Shown here in pieces: positions 44,501-51,894 of a DNA stretch of 53,244 nucleotides (positions are counted from its first letter, which is position 1; each line of letters begins with the position of its first letter). The translations under genes were made by a program, and so were the position numbers. This DNA comes from Zoogloea sp041904905 (lineage in GTDB: Bacteria; Pseudomonadota; Gammaproteobacteria; Burkholderiales; Rhodocyclaceae), in NCBI RefSeq assembly GCF_041904905.1, contig NZ_JAYRMI010000025.1, positions 1 through 53,244 of the forward strand. The letters run 5' to 3'. Below the pieces are notes generated by a model that did not search any database, had not been told where the DNA came from, and saw only the letters and a program-made list of their open reading frames with translations.

Positions 44501-45175
44501 ATGCGGATTCTGTTGGCCGAGGACGACCTCATCATTGCGGATGGCCTGACCCGGGCGCTCAAGAAGGCCGGTTACGCCGTCGATCACGTGCCCAACGGCG
44601 CCGAAGCCGACGCCGCGCTGCTCGGGCAGAGCTTCGACCTGCTCATCCTCGACCTGGGCCTGCCCAAGCTCTCGGGCATCGAGGTGCTGCGCCGCCTGCG
44701 CAGCCGCAAGTGCACCATGCCGGTGCTCATCCTCACCGCCCAGGACGGCGTCGAGGATCGCGTGCGCGGGCTCGATGCCGGCGCCGACGACTACCTCACC
44801 AAGCCCTTTGCCCTGCCCGAACTCGAAGCCCGCGTGCGCGCCCTCACCCGCCGCGGCACCGGCCAGGCCCGCTGCATCGAATACGCCCGCCTCGCCTACG
44901 ATCAGGCCGACCGGGTGGTCAAGATCGACGGCCAGGTGGTCGAGCTTTCCGCCCGCGAGGTGGGCCTGCTGGAAGTCCTGCTCCTGCGCGCCGGCCGGCT
45001 GGTGAGCAAGGAGCAGTTGGTCGACCACCTGTGCGGCTGGGGCGAGGAAGTCTCCAACAACGCCATCGAGGTCTACGTCCATCGCCTGCGCAAGAAGCTG
45101 GAGCACAGCGGCGTGCAGATCGTCACCGTGCGCGGCCTGGGGTACTGCCTGGAAAAGCCGGATGTGGTCGCCTAG
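44501..45175 (+). CDS. OmpR-family response regulator (QseB/TctD-like)
   Basis: 224 residues from ATG 44501; the longer frame from 44303 runs through the leader and is not used. The receiver has E7/D8/D9, phospho-acceptor D51 (LILDLGLPKLSG), the LTAQDG segment and TKPFALPELEARV. The winged helix (about 125-222) has LSAREVGLLEVLLLRAG, SKEQLVDHLCGW, NAIEVYVHRLRKKLE and TVRGLGYCLE. It is paired with the kinase that starts inside its last codons. Targets are unknown. Confidence 0.93.
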   Translation: MRILLAEDDLIIADGLTRALKKAGYAVDHVPNGAEADAALLGQSFDLLILDLGLPKLSGIEVLRRLRSRKCTMPVLILTAQDGVEDRVRGLDAGADDYLTKPFALPELEARVRALTRRGTGQARCIEYARLAYDQADRVVKIDGQVVELSAREVGLLEVLLLRAGRLVSKEQLVDHLCGWGEEVSNNAIEVYVHRLRKKLEHSGVQIVTVRGLGYCLEKPDVVA

Positions 45176-46646
45176 GTGGCGCAAGGCGGCCGCCGAGGAT
45201 GCCGCCGCCGACGGCAAGGCCTTCAACTCGCTGTTCGGCGAGATCCTCGACTGGATGCTCGCGCCGCTGCTGTTCCTGTGGCCGATCTCCATCATCGTCA
45301 CCCACAACGTCGCCAACAGCATCGCCAACCAGCCCTACGACCAGGCGCTGGCGGTCAACGTGCGGGCCATCGCCCGGCTGGTGAAGGTCGAGGGCAACCT
45401 CGCCCGGGTCAATTTCCCGGCACCGGCGCGGCTCATCCTGCGCGCCGACGAAGACGACACGGTGTACTACCAGGTGCTCGGCTTCAAGGGCGAGCTGCTG
45501 GCCGGCGACAAGGACATCCCGCCCATCGCCGCCCCCGACAACGTCGAGCCCGATCTGGTGATGTTCCGCGACGAGCAGATCGCCGGCGAAGAGGTGCGGG
45601 TGGCCTACCAGTTCCTCCAGCCGGTGGATGGCGCGCCCAGCCGGCTGGTGCTGCTGCAGGTGGCCGAAACCCGCAACAAGCGCAGCACCCTCGCCTCGCG
45701 GGTCGTCACCGGCGTGCTGCTGCCCCAGTTCGCGATCATCCCCATCGCGGTGATCCTGGTGTGGCTCGGGCTCTCCCGCGGCATCGCCCCCCTCAACCAG
45801 TTGCAGACCCTCATCCGCCGGCGCCGCCCGTCGGATCTGTCGCCCATCTCCGTCTCCGGCGTGCCCGAAGAGGTGCGCCCCCTCATCATCGCCTTCAACG
45901 ACATGATGGCCCGGCTTGAGGAAAACCTGCAGGCCCAGCAGCGCTTCATCGCCGACGCCGCCCACCAGATGCGCACCCCCCTCACCGGCCTGCGCATGCA
46001 GACCGACCTCGCGCTGATGGAGACCGACCCCAATCAGGTCCACCGCTCCCTGGTGCAGATCTCCCAGAGCGCCGAGCGCGCCGGCCACCTCATCAACCAG
46101 CTCCTCTCCCTGGCCCGCGCCGAAGCCAGCTACGAGAAGATCTACGCCGTCGAGCGGGTCGACCTCGAATCCCTGCTGCGCAACATGCTCAGCGACTTCG
46201 TGCCCCGCGCCCGCCAGAAGAACATCGACTTCGGCCTCGAGACCACCGGCGAGCCGCTCATCATCGACGGCAACCCGGTGCTGCTGGGCGAGCTGCTCAA
46301 GAACCTCATCGACAACGCCATCAAATACACCCCCGAAGGCGGCTGCGTCACCGTGCGCACCATCGCCACCGAGCGGGCCATCGTCGAAGTGGAAGACACC
46401 GGCATCGGCGTGCCCGAAGCCGACCGCGAGCGCGTCTTCGAGCGCTTCTACCGGGTGCTCGGCAGCACCGAGAGCGGCTCCGGCCTCGGCCTGCCCATCG
46501 TCCGCGAGATCGCCGACCTCCACCGCGCCACCGTCAGCCTCATCCCCAACCCCAGCGGCAAGGGCACCATCGCCCAGGTCGTCTTCCCCCGCAGTCGCCC
46601 CGAAGACGAACCCACCCCCACCGGCGAACGCCCCCCGTCACCCTGA
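45162..46646 (+). CDS. Sensor histidine kinase of the TctE class
   Basis: 494 residues from ATG 45162, overlapping the regulator stop by 14 bp. A soluble N-terminus of about 30 residues precedes the first membrane segment (about 32-50). A periplasmic domain (about 55-180, TctE-like YYQVLGFKGELLAGDKDIP) leads to the second segment (about 185-205). HisKA has His268 (RFIADAAHQMRTPLTGL). HATPase has KNLIDNAIKYTPEGG, DTGIGVPEADRERVFERFYR and GSGLGLPIVREIA. TctE-type kinases typically sense carboxylates or envelope signals; the ligand here is not shown. Confidence 0.92.
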   Translation: MWSPRWRKAAAEDAAADGKAFNSLFGEILDWMLAPLLFLWPISIIVTHNVANSIANQPYDQALAVNVRAIARLVKVEGNLARVNFPAPARLILRADEDDTVYYQVLGFKGELLAGDKDIPPIAAPDNVEPDLVMFRDEQIAGEEVRVAYQFLQPVDGAPSRLVLLQVAETRNKRSTLASRVVTGVLLPQFAIIPIAVILVWLGLSRGIAPLNQLQTLIRRRRPSDLSPISVSGVPEEVRPLIIAFNDMMARLEENLQAQQRFIADAAHQMRTPLTGLRMQTDLALMETDPNQVHRSLVQISQSAERAGHLINQLLSLARAEASYEKIYAVERVDLESLLRNMLSDFVPRARQKNIDFGLETTGEPLIIDGNPVLLGELLKNLIDNAIKYTPEGGCVTVRTIATERAIVEVEDTGIGVPEADRERVFERFYRVLGSTESGSGLGLPIVREIADLHRATVSLIPNPSGKGTIAQVVFPRSRPEDEPTPTGERPPSP

Positions 46647-46678
46647 ATCCCCGCCTGCAAAAATATCGTCGAAATTAT

Positions 46679-46707
46679 TTGACAAGCCCCCAGTAGAGGG
46701 CTATTAT
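46679..46707 (+). promoter_or_regulatory. tRNA-Phe promoter
   Basis: TTGACA (46679-46684) and TATTAT (46702-46707) are separated by 17 bp and lie 13 bp upstream of the tRNA. Confidence 0.85.
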
Positions 46708-46720
46708 GCGCGCTCTCTCA

Positions 46721-46796
46721 GGCCAGTTAGCTCAGTTGGTAGAGCAGCGGATTGAAAATCCGCGTGTCCGTGGTTCGATTCCGCGACTGGCCACCA
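46721..46796 (+). tRNA. tRNA-Phe (GAA)
   Basis: 76 nt, with an encoded CCA. The acceptor stem GGCCAGT/ACTGGCC, the D-arm AGCTCAGTTGGTAGAGC, the anticodon loop TTGAAAA with anticodon GAA in a GCGGA/TCCGC stem, and the T-loop GGTTCGATTCC are all present. It is followed directly by a terminator and an AT-richer island, but no second copy of its 3' end was found. Confidence 0.98.
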
Positions 46797-46802
46797 GATT
46801 CT

Positions 46803-46839
46803 AAGCCGCTTCCCGCATGTTTGCGTGAAGCGGCTTTTT
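46803..46839 (+). terminator. Terminator after tRNA-Phe
   Basis: AAGCCGCTTC / GAAGCGGCTT, a 10-bp perfect stem with a 14-nt loop, is followed by a short T run. The 140 bases from here to 46982 show nothing more. Confidence 0.85.
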
Positions 46840-46982
46840 ACATTTTTGGGCAGTTTCTACAAAATTGCAGCGGTAGCTCTGTTGTGGTGTGCGTCTGAAT
46901 GGTTATGCGCATCAAGTCGTGCAGGGATGCTTGATTTGCTCTGGAAGCAGGTGTTTGTGCTTGCTTGGCGACCCCTTTCTCG

Positions 46983-48353
46983 TTAAGACAATGATCCTAG
47001 GTCAGCCTCCAGCTCCTTTACGGCGTGTCGAATGCGCATGGAGAACAGCTGTTCTACACGTTTGTCCGATAGGGGGGCTACTTTGGCCTTGCCAAGGAAG
47101 ATAGTCAAAACCTCTTTTTTTTCGCTTACGTCCATTGTGTCGAAGTTTGGAATGTATGTGTGTGATGATTTTTCCTTGCGTCGGCTCTCGTAAAATGTTT
47201 TTAGAAACGACTTAGGGCTAATCAAGCCGGTTACGCTGAACCGCTGAATCAACGTCATTACCGTTTTCTGCAGCGATCTTAGACATGCTGTGTCATTGAT
47301 CTGTGAAAAGTAGAAGACCCAGCCGCGCCGCGCGCCTTCATAGACGCAGCCGGTGATCTTGAGGTTCAGGCGCCACTGGCAAATTCGTATCGCTGCGTCC
47401 CGTTGTTCTGGCGTTCTTGCGAGCTCCATCTTGTACCGGAAATTGGTAAAGATGGCTGCAAGTGCTGACTCCAATTTATGGATGCTTTCCCGGCGAACGG
47501 AGAGCTTTGCGTTGTGGACTTGGTAGCCGAGGAATGTGAAGGGTTCGCTGAGTGAGCCGATTCGAGACTTTGAGTTTGGTGCGGACAATTCGTGAGGCTG
47601 GAACTCCCTCGCTGTTAGGTGATTTATTGCGTCCTGAGCTACCGCCTTTGCATTGCCTGAAGAGCATAGAATTAAAATGTCGTCAACATATCTAAAGTAG
47701 GCGATGTCGTCCCTTGCTGCGATAGCGTCGTCAATTTCCTTAATCGATATTTCGGCCAATTGGTTTGAAATCGCAAGTCCTTGGGGGACGCCTAAGGAAT
47801 TCGAAGGTGCTGTCGCAGAGGCAGAGCCGTCTGGTATGGTCGCTGTCTTGATTGCGCTCTGGATCAGGTGGAGGAATGCCTTCTTGCGGATTCGTTTGGT
47901 TAGCGACCTGTAAAGAACGGTGTGCGAAATGCTTCCATAGAAATTACGCAGATCCAGTCGGACGAACTCATGAAATTTTCCAGAATTTAGTGCTTCCTTA
48001 AGCGCGTCAATCTTGATTTGGGGGATGCTAGGGGTTGCATCTGGAAAGACGTCTTGCAGTGCTTGGCAAAGCGCACGTAATACGATCCGATCACGAGCGG
48101 TGGGGATGGACAGGATGCGCGGGGTGTGGCCTGCACCCTTGGAGATCAATTTTTGCTTGTAGGCTGTGAATTTGTAGGTGCTGTTAGCGACCTTGCTTGT
48201 TATGACTGAGATCTCTTGATTGAGCGTCGTATGCAGCTTAGAGGGCCGCATCCTATCAATTCCTACTGTGGAAGTGTTTCGTATTTTATCGGTAAATAGT
48301 TGGCGCAAGTTTTTTGCGCGGAATCGTTTTGTAAAATGCTTGCTGGCGCTCAT
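46983..48353 (-). CDS. Reverse transcriptase of the defence-associated (UG/DRT) kind
   Basis: 456 residues. RT motifs in order: GIDRMRP (31-37), the motif A region VRLDLRNFYGSISH with Asp134, SLGVPQGLAISNQLAEI (186-202), the YVDD catalytic box (FRYVDDILIL, 221-229) and FTFLGYQV. The region after the fingers/palm (about 300-456) is helical with no endonuclease or maturase domain, so it is not a group II intron protein. The retron NAxxH and VTG signatures are not seen. It starts 5 bp after the SLATT gene stop. GC content is clearly lower than in flanking operons. RT-SLATT pairs are known among bacterial antiviral RT systems; I recall this pair as DRT10/UG17 but cannot confirm the class. Confidence 0.9.
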   Translation of the reverse strand: MSASKHFTKRFRAKNLRQLFTDKIRNTSTVGIDRMRPSKLHTTLNQEISVITSKVANSTYKFTAYKQKLISKGAGHTPRILSIPTARDRIVLRALCQALQDVFPDATPSIPQIKIDALKEALNSGKFHEFVRLDLRNFYGSISHTVLYRSLTKRIRKKAFLHLIQSAIKTATIPDGSASATAPSNSLGVPQGLAISNQLAEISIKEIDDAIAARDDIAYFRYVDDILILCSSGNAKAVAQDAINHLTAREFQPHELSAPNSKSRIGSLSEPFTFLGYQVHNAKLSVRRESIHKLESALAAIFTNFRYKMELARTPEQRDAAIRICQWRLNLKITGCVYEGARRGWVFYFSQINDTACLRSLQKTVMTLIQRFSVTGLISPKSFLKTFYESRRKEKSSHTYIPNFDTMDVSEKKEVLTIFLGKAKVAPLSDKRVEQLFSMRIRHAVKELEADLGSLS

Positions 48354-48358
48354 AGTTG

Positions 48359-48886
48359 CTACGATAAAAGTACCAAGGCGAAGGGGGCTGCGTACAAAAG
48401 TGTAAGAGTCGTGGCGCGAAGGGCCATGTATGCGTGAACTTCAATTTTTTCGTAACGGCTCGGCATTCTTGTTGTTAGCCCATTTTGAAAAACTCGAAAT
48501 TGCTTGTCGTCCATTTCGCTATGATTTTCGACTGAAGATAGTAGTTCGTTGTATCTGGTGATTTGGTCTAAGTTGGGTGTATTTCCAGCTAGTGACTTGT
48601 AAAGAAGTTGAAGAGCGATGTAGTTGGATCGCATGGAAATTGCGCGTCCGCGAAAATCTTGGCTGGTAACGAACATTGAGACTACTAGCAACCCCACTCC
48701 TAGAACTGCGGAGAAAAGATCTGTGTCTTCGCCGACGATTTTCGGATATCGAATCGTCACAATGGCTAACGCAGCGCTAAAAAATGCATACCAGACAAGA
48801 AGAGCCTGAGAATGGAAATTATTACTGGATAGGCGCTCTGCCGCCTGTATTCGTGCTTTGTATGTGAACCAAACACTGTCTTTCAT
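48359..48886 (-). CDS. SLATT-domain two-TM protein (predicted membrane effector)
   Basis: 175 residues. An N-terminal amphipathic helix (FTYKARIQAAERLSSNNFHSQ) leads into two membrane segments (ALLVWYAFFSAALAIVTIRYP and LFSAVLGVGLLVVSMFVTSQ), then a helical DFRGRAISMRSNYIALQLLYKSLAG region and a C-terminal hydrophobic helix (TLTLLYAAPFALVLL). This is the SLATT arrangement, closest to the SLATT_5 group reported with reverse transcriptases. Such proteins are predicted to form pores or act in abortive infection. ATG 48886 lies 23 bp after the end of the candidate RNA stem. First gene of the operon with the RT. Confidence 0.85.
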   Translation of the reverse strand: MKDSVWFTYKARIQAAERLSSNNFHSQALLVWYAFFSAALAIVTIRYPKIVGEDTDLFSAVLGVGLLVVSMFVTSQDFRGRAISMRSNYIALQLLYKSLAGNTPNLDQITRYNELLSSVENHSEMDDKQFRVFQNGLTTRMPSRYEKIEVHAYMALRATTLTLLYAAPFALVLLS

Positions 48887-48908
48887 GGATTCCTCGAGGC
48901 TAGAGTAA

Positions 48909-49036
48909 GGGGGCGGGAAAGCATGAAAGTGAAAGATATTCCTTGCGGAATCAGCGGGATCGTGAAGAGCCGCAACGGCGGTTGCCGTTATTTATTAGAG
49001 CCGCCCTCGCGTTAGCAAGAGGAAGAACCCGCCCCC
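48909..49036 (-). ncRNA. Candidate structured RNA of the RT-SLATT system
   Basis: No ORF is supported here. On the minus strand GGGGGCGGG (complement of 49028-49036) pairs perfectly with CCCGCCCCC (complement of 48909-48917), enclosing 110 nt. Inside are a 6-bp hairpin AACGGC-AACC-GCCGTT (48974-48989), a 5-bp ATTCC/GGAAT hairpin (48938-48951) and a bulged CCTC/GAGG stem (about 49005-49022). The 8-nt GCGGCTCT occurs twice (complements of 48966-48973 and 48997-49004), flanking the 6-bp hairpin with a 31-nt period. Antiviral RTs commonly use such an RNA as template. Ends and function are inferred. Confidence 0.6.
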
Positions 49037-49059
49037 AGTTGTTAGTTTATCTTGGAGTC

Positions 49060-49420
49060 CTAGGTGTATGCCACGGTTATCTGCACAGAATGGGCAGCAG
49101 GACAGCATTCCAAAAATGAGGGGGCATGAGCGGCAGGGCTGCCGCAGCTACCCGTATTGGATTGATTTCCAATCGTTTCGCAGCCTTCATGACTTCGCAT
49201 CCCTTTGTTTCTTCGAGGTCTGCAACTGATGATGCAGCAAAGACGTGAATCCATAATGGGTGGCTGCGGGAGCCCTGGCGTGAGCGGTACGAGCTTTTTC
49301 GGGGTTGGCCCGCAGCCACAGGGCCAACTTCATGTTCGGTGCGCCTCGCGCCCCATCTGCCTTCCATAGCAAGGCGAGCCCGCGGCAAGTGGCGCCAACC
49401 CGGCCGGCGTGGCAGGTGCG
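49060..49420. other. Region without a supported gene between island and repeats
   Basis: Short minus-strand frames are open here (for example 49187-49372, with a ALWLRANPEKARTAHARAP stretch that reads like a gene remnant), but none has a ribosome site, length or bias that would support it. Base composition changes back toward high GC across this stretch, so it may mark the boundary of the transferred island. The upstream promoter of the RNA/SLATT/RT operon should lie here; no good -35/-10 pair was found. Confidence 0.4.
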
Positions 49421-50140
49421 CTACCGAAAACAGTAACCGTTCCCTGCGGCTAAGAAACCAATCTCGCCACAGTAGAAGCCATCGCCGTGTGAACGGAAAC
49501 CAATCCGGCAAGAACATAAACCAATCGGGCAGGAATGGTTTCTGTTTCTGCCGGATTGGAAACCAACGGCCGGTGAACGGAAACCAAACGCCGGCAAACA
49601 GAAACCAGACTCGCCGCAGCAGGGACTGCGGACGTCGGCTCGTCTGCCTTGTGCTTGGCCTGACGAGGGGAGGCGGCGCGGGGCGGGTGTTGGGCTGCGG
49701 GGGTGGAATTCGGCGCGGCTGCCTTGGGCGTGGGGCGCGTGTTGATGCGCGCTTTGCTGCTCGGGAGGGGCTTGGTGCTGGTTGTGGTGGGGGAGGCGGT
49801 GCGCGTCCAGTTCGGCGAGCAGGGCGGTGCGGTGGGCGGGGGGCAGGGCGTGGAGGGGGATCGCCCAGGCGTGGTGGAAGCGCAGGCGCGCGAAGCGGTG
49901 GCGGGTTGTGCGGGCCACGCCGACGAGGGCCCGGCCGACGTCTTCGGCGGCGGGCGCCTGCAGTGTGGCGCCGGTCTGCCCGTTGGGGAGGGTGGGCTTG
50001 TGGTCGGGGGGCGGGGAGACGCCCTTGTCGTGGGTGGTGAGGGTCATCGGGCCGGTGGGGATGCGGTCGGGGATGTGCCACTTCGCCAGTTTGGTTCGCC
50101 AGCGGGTGGGGTTGGTTTGGCGCAGGGCGTTGTAGAGCAC
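49421..50140 (-). CDS. Hypothetical protein with C-terminal heptapeptide repeats
   Basis: 239 residues if read from GTG 50140. Upstream codons stay open and look membrane-like (LICGVIPAALVLYNAL), but no ATG is present. Residues 1-120 have normal high-GC codon bias (WRTKLAKWHIPDRIPTG, LVGVARTTRHRFARLRFHHAWAIPLHALPPAHRTALLAELDAH). I do not recognise the family. The last about 65 residues come from the 21-bp repeats and read as heptads such as FGFRSPA, VGFQSGR, IGFRSHG and IGFLAAG, broken once where the unit is inverted. The C-terminal part may be decayed or may be a neutral expansion into the gene. Confidence 0.4.
   Translation of the reverse strand: MLYNALRQTNPTRWRTKLAKWHIPDRIPTGPMTLTTHDKGVSPPPDHKPTLPNGQTGATLQAPAAEDVGRALVGVARTTRHRFARLRFHHAWAIPLHALPPAHRTALLAELDAHRLPHHNQHQAPPEQQSAHQHAPHAQGSRAEFHPRSPTPAPRRLPSSGQAQGRRADVRSPCCGESGFCLPAFGFRSPAVGFQSGRNRNHSCPIGLCSCRIGFRSHGDGFYCGEIGFLAAGNGYCFR
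49455..49622. repeat. 21-bp tandem repeat array with one inverted unit
   Basis: Eight units start every 21 bp at 49455, 49476, 49497, 49518, 49539, 49560, 49581 and 49602. The shared core is GAAACCAAT/ACCGGCG-like. The fifth unit (49539-49559) is in the opposite orientation, so CCAATCCGGCA at 49501-49511 is mirrored by TGCCGGATTGG at 49550-49560. The length keeps reading frame, and in the overlapping minus-strand gene it becomes a 7-residue GF-containing repeat. Confidence 0.8.
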
Positions 50141-50166
50141 GAGGGCCGCGGGGATTACGCCGCAGA

Positions 50167-50340
50167 TCAGGCGGACGAGGGGGCGCCGCTCAGCAGGCTC
50201 GCGGTGATGCCGACTGCGATGCCCGCCGTGAGCGCGAGGCCGCCGCCAAGCGTCAGGGCGTCGTGGCGGGCCCGGGCGCAGCGGTAATCGAGATAGGCGG
50301 CGATGTCGTCGGGTGTGACGGTGAAGTGGCGCGGGGGCAT
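50167..50340 (-). CDS. Small hypothetical membrane protein
   Basis: 57 residues from ATG 50340: a soluble start (FTVTPDDIAAYLDYRCARARHDAL) and one membrane helix (LGGGLALTAGIAVGITASLL). The frame is open upstream to 50526, but the added residues look non-coding. Family not recognised. It lies just upstream of the hypothetical gene ending at 49421 and may be its operon partner. Confidence 0.45.
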   Translation of the reverse strand: MPPRHFTVTPDDIAAYLDYRCARARHDALTLGGGLALTAGIAVGITASLLSGAPSSA

Positions 50341-50503
50341 GGCGGTGGCGCCTTGGCGTCCGCGTGGCCGGGGTTGGCCGTTTTCTTCAAAGTTCGACCG
50401 GTGCGGCGCCGGTGCAAGGGGGCGAGCGGGTTGCCGGCGGGCCTTTCGCGTCCTATCCTCGTGCCCCTTGTCGTCACCCTGGCGCCCTGGCGGCGTGAAT
50501 CGT

Positions 50504-50911
50504 ATGGCTGCACCCGGTTTCTTCAACGTGGACGTGGATCGTCTGGATACCTGGACCCGCTATCGCAGCGGCCTGTGCAACGATTGCGCGGCCCATTGCT
50601 GCACGATGCCGGTGGAGGTTCGGCTGGCGGATCTGGTGCGCCTGGAGGTGGTGGATGCTTTCGAGGCGGAGCATGAGGCGCCCAAGCAGATCGCCCGGCG
50701 GCTTGCCAAGGCGGGGCTGGTGGGGCATTTCAACTTTCGCAACAGCATCTTTACCCTGGCCCGGCGGGCCAGCGGGGATTGCCTGTTTCTGGATGCGGGT
50801 ACGCGCCGCTGCACGGTGTATGAGCGGCGCCCCGATACCTGCCGCAAGCACCCGCAGGTGGGGCCGCGGCCGGGCTATTGCGCCTACGGGCCGCGGGCCA
50901 AGGGGGCGTGA
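50504..50911 (+). CDS. YkgJ-family cysteine-cluster protein
   Basis: 135 residues from ATG 50504 (a GTG three codons upstream is possible). The Cys-rich motif typical of YkgJ/Fe-S-cluster-like proteins is complete: LCNDCAAHCCTMPVEV near the N-terminus, then GDCLFLDAGTRRCTVYERRPDTCRKHP and a final Cys. These residues probably coordinate zinc or an iron-sulfur centre. Function is not known for the family. It stands alone, convergent with the MipA-like gene (18 bp between the stops). Confidence 0.88.
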   Translation: MAAPGFFNVDVDRLDTWTRYRSGLCNDCAAHCCTMPVEVRLADLVRLEVVDAFEAEHEAPKQIARRLAKAGLVGHFNFRNSIFTLARRASGDCLFLDAGTRRCTVYERRPDTCRKHPQVGPRPGYCAYGPRAKGA

Positions 50912-50929
50912 GGGGCGGCGGGCGAGGGC

Positions 50930-51718
50930 TTAGAAGCTCCAGCCGTAGCCGGCGTAGGCGAGGGGCTGGATGCGGGTCTCGACGATGGGGCTGTCGGCCT
51001 GGGTGCCGCCGAGGCGGGTGAGCGTCAGGCCGAACAGCACCGAGCCGCCGGGGCTCGTGCTCCAGGCGCCGTTGATGCCGGCCTGGAGCTGGGTGCCCGA
51101 GCTGGCGGTGTAGGCGGGGCGGTCGGGGGTGGCTTCGGCGGGGGCGACGCCGAAGTAGTAGTTGTTCATCTTGCGGTTGTTCCAGGTGACGCCCACCAGC
51201 CCGCTCACGCGCAGCCCCTGCCCGCGGACGAGGGCCCGCACGAACTGCAGCTGGGCGTTCTGCCCGTTGCTCACCGAGGTGACGTCGAAGCCCCATTGGG
51301 CGTTGAGGGTGCCGTAGTCGGTCTGCCAGCGCAGGGTGGGGCCCAGGTCGATGCCGAAATCCCGGTCGTCCATGCCCTTGGTGCGCCGGCCGTCTTCGGC
51401 TTTCCAGCCAAAGCGGGCGTCGGCGGAGAGGCCGAAGCGCAGGCGCTTGTCGTCGGAGTCGAGCAGCCACACGCCGGCGCGCAGGGCGTTGATGTAGAAG
51501 CGGTCGCCGTAGCTGGCCTGGACGATGGGCAGCACCCGGGTGCGCAGCTGGTCGGAGCCGGAGGTGGCGGGCATGACGCCGACGCCAAAGCCGTAGAGGT
51601 TGCGGATGTGGGGGACGGCGGATTCGGTCTGGTGGTCGATCCGGTCGGTGGCCACGGCGGGCAGGGCGGCGGCCAGGGCAAGGGCGCCGAGGGCTGGATG
51701 GAGGCGGGTGGAGGGCAT
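50930..51718 (-). CDS. MipA/OmpV-family outer-membrane protein
   Basis: 262 residues with a signal peptide (cleavage near AVA-TDR). The barrel starts RNLYGFGVGVMPATSGSD and shows repeated amphipathic strands (FYINALRAGVWLLDSDDKRLRFGLSADARFG in overlapping parts, GPTLRWQTDYGTLNAQWGFDV, GLVGVTWNNRKMNNYYFGV) and a terminal aromatic strand AYAGYGWSF. These match the MipA/OmpV family, whose members scaffold peptidoglycan enzymes or act as adhesins. An IS21-family end lies 93 bp upstream of the start and may influence its expression. Confidence 0.9.
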   Translation of the reverse strand: MPSTRLHPALGALALAAALPAVATDRIDHQTESAVPHIRNLYGFGVGVMPATSGSDQLRTRVLPIVQASYGDRFYINALRAGVWLLDSDDKRLRFGLSADARFGWKAEDGRRTKGMDDRDFGIDLGPTLRWQTDYGTLNAQWGFDVTSVSNGQNAQLQFVRALVRGQGLRVSGLVGVTWNNRKMNNYYFGVAPAEATPDRPAYTASSGTQLQAGINGAWSTSPGGSVLFGLTLTRLGGTQADSPIVETRIQPLAYAGYGWSF

Positions 51719-51894
51719 GGCGGCTCGGTTCGATGGGGTGGGTCATGTCGGAGCGGCGAGGGCGGGTTTTGGTTCCTGCCGTCGATGCGCCGGGCATGGA
51801 GCTTACATCATGTCACTGACCGCCACAATAGAGCCACCTCTGACCGGCATATAGGAGCCAGTTTGAATCGTCTCTGACGGACGTCTTCGGGGGT

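Noticed and set aside
46721..46982. tRNA-Phe as proven integration site with attL/attR
   Set aside because: No duplicate of the tRNA 3' end and no integrase gene could be found in the window.
46983..48353. Retron or group II intron reverse transcriptase
   Set aside because: No maturase/HNH domain and no intron ends; no retron-type NAxxH/VTG signature or msr-msd layout seen. The SLATT partner points to a UG/DRT system.
49455..49622. CRISPR array
   Set aside because: Units are contiguous 21-bp repeats without spacers, diverged, and one is inverted; no cas genes.
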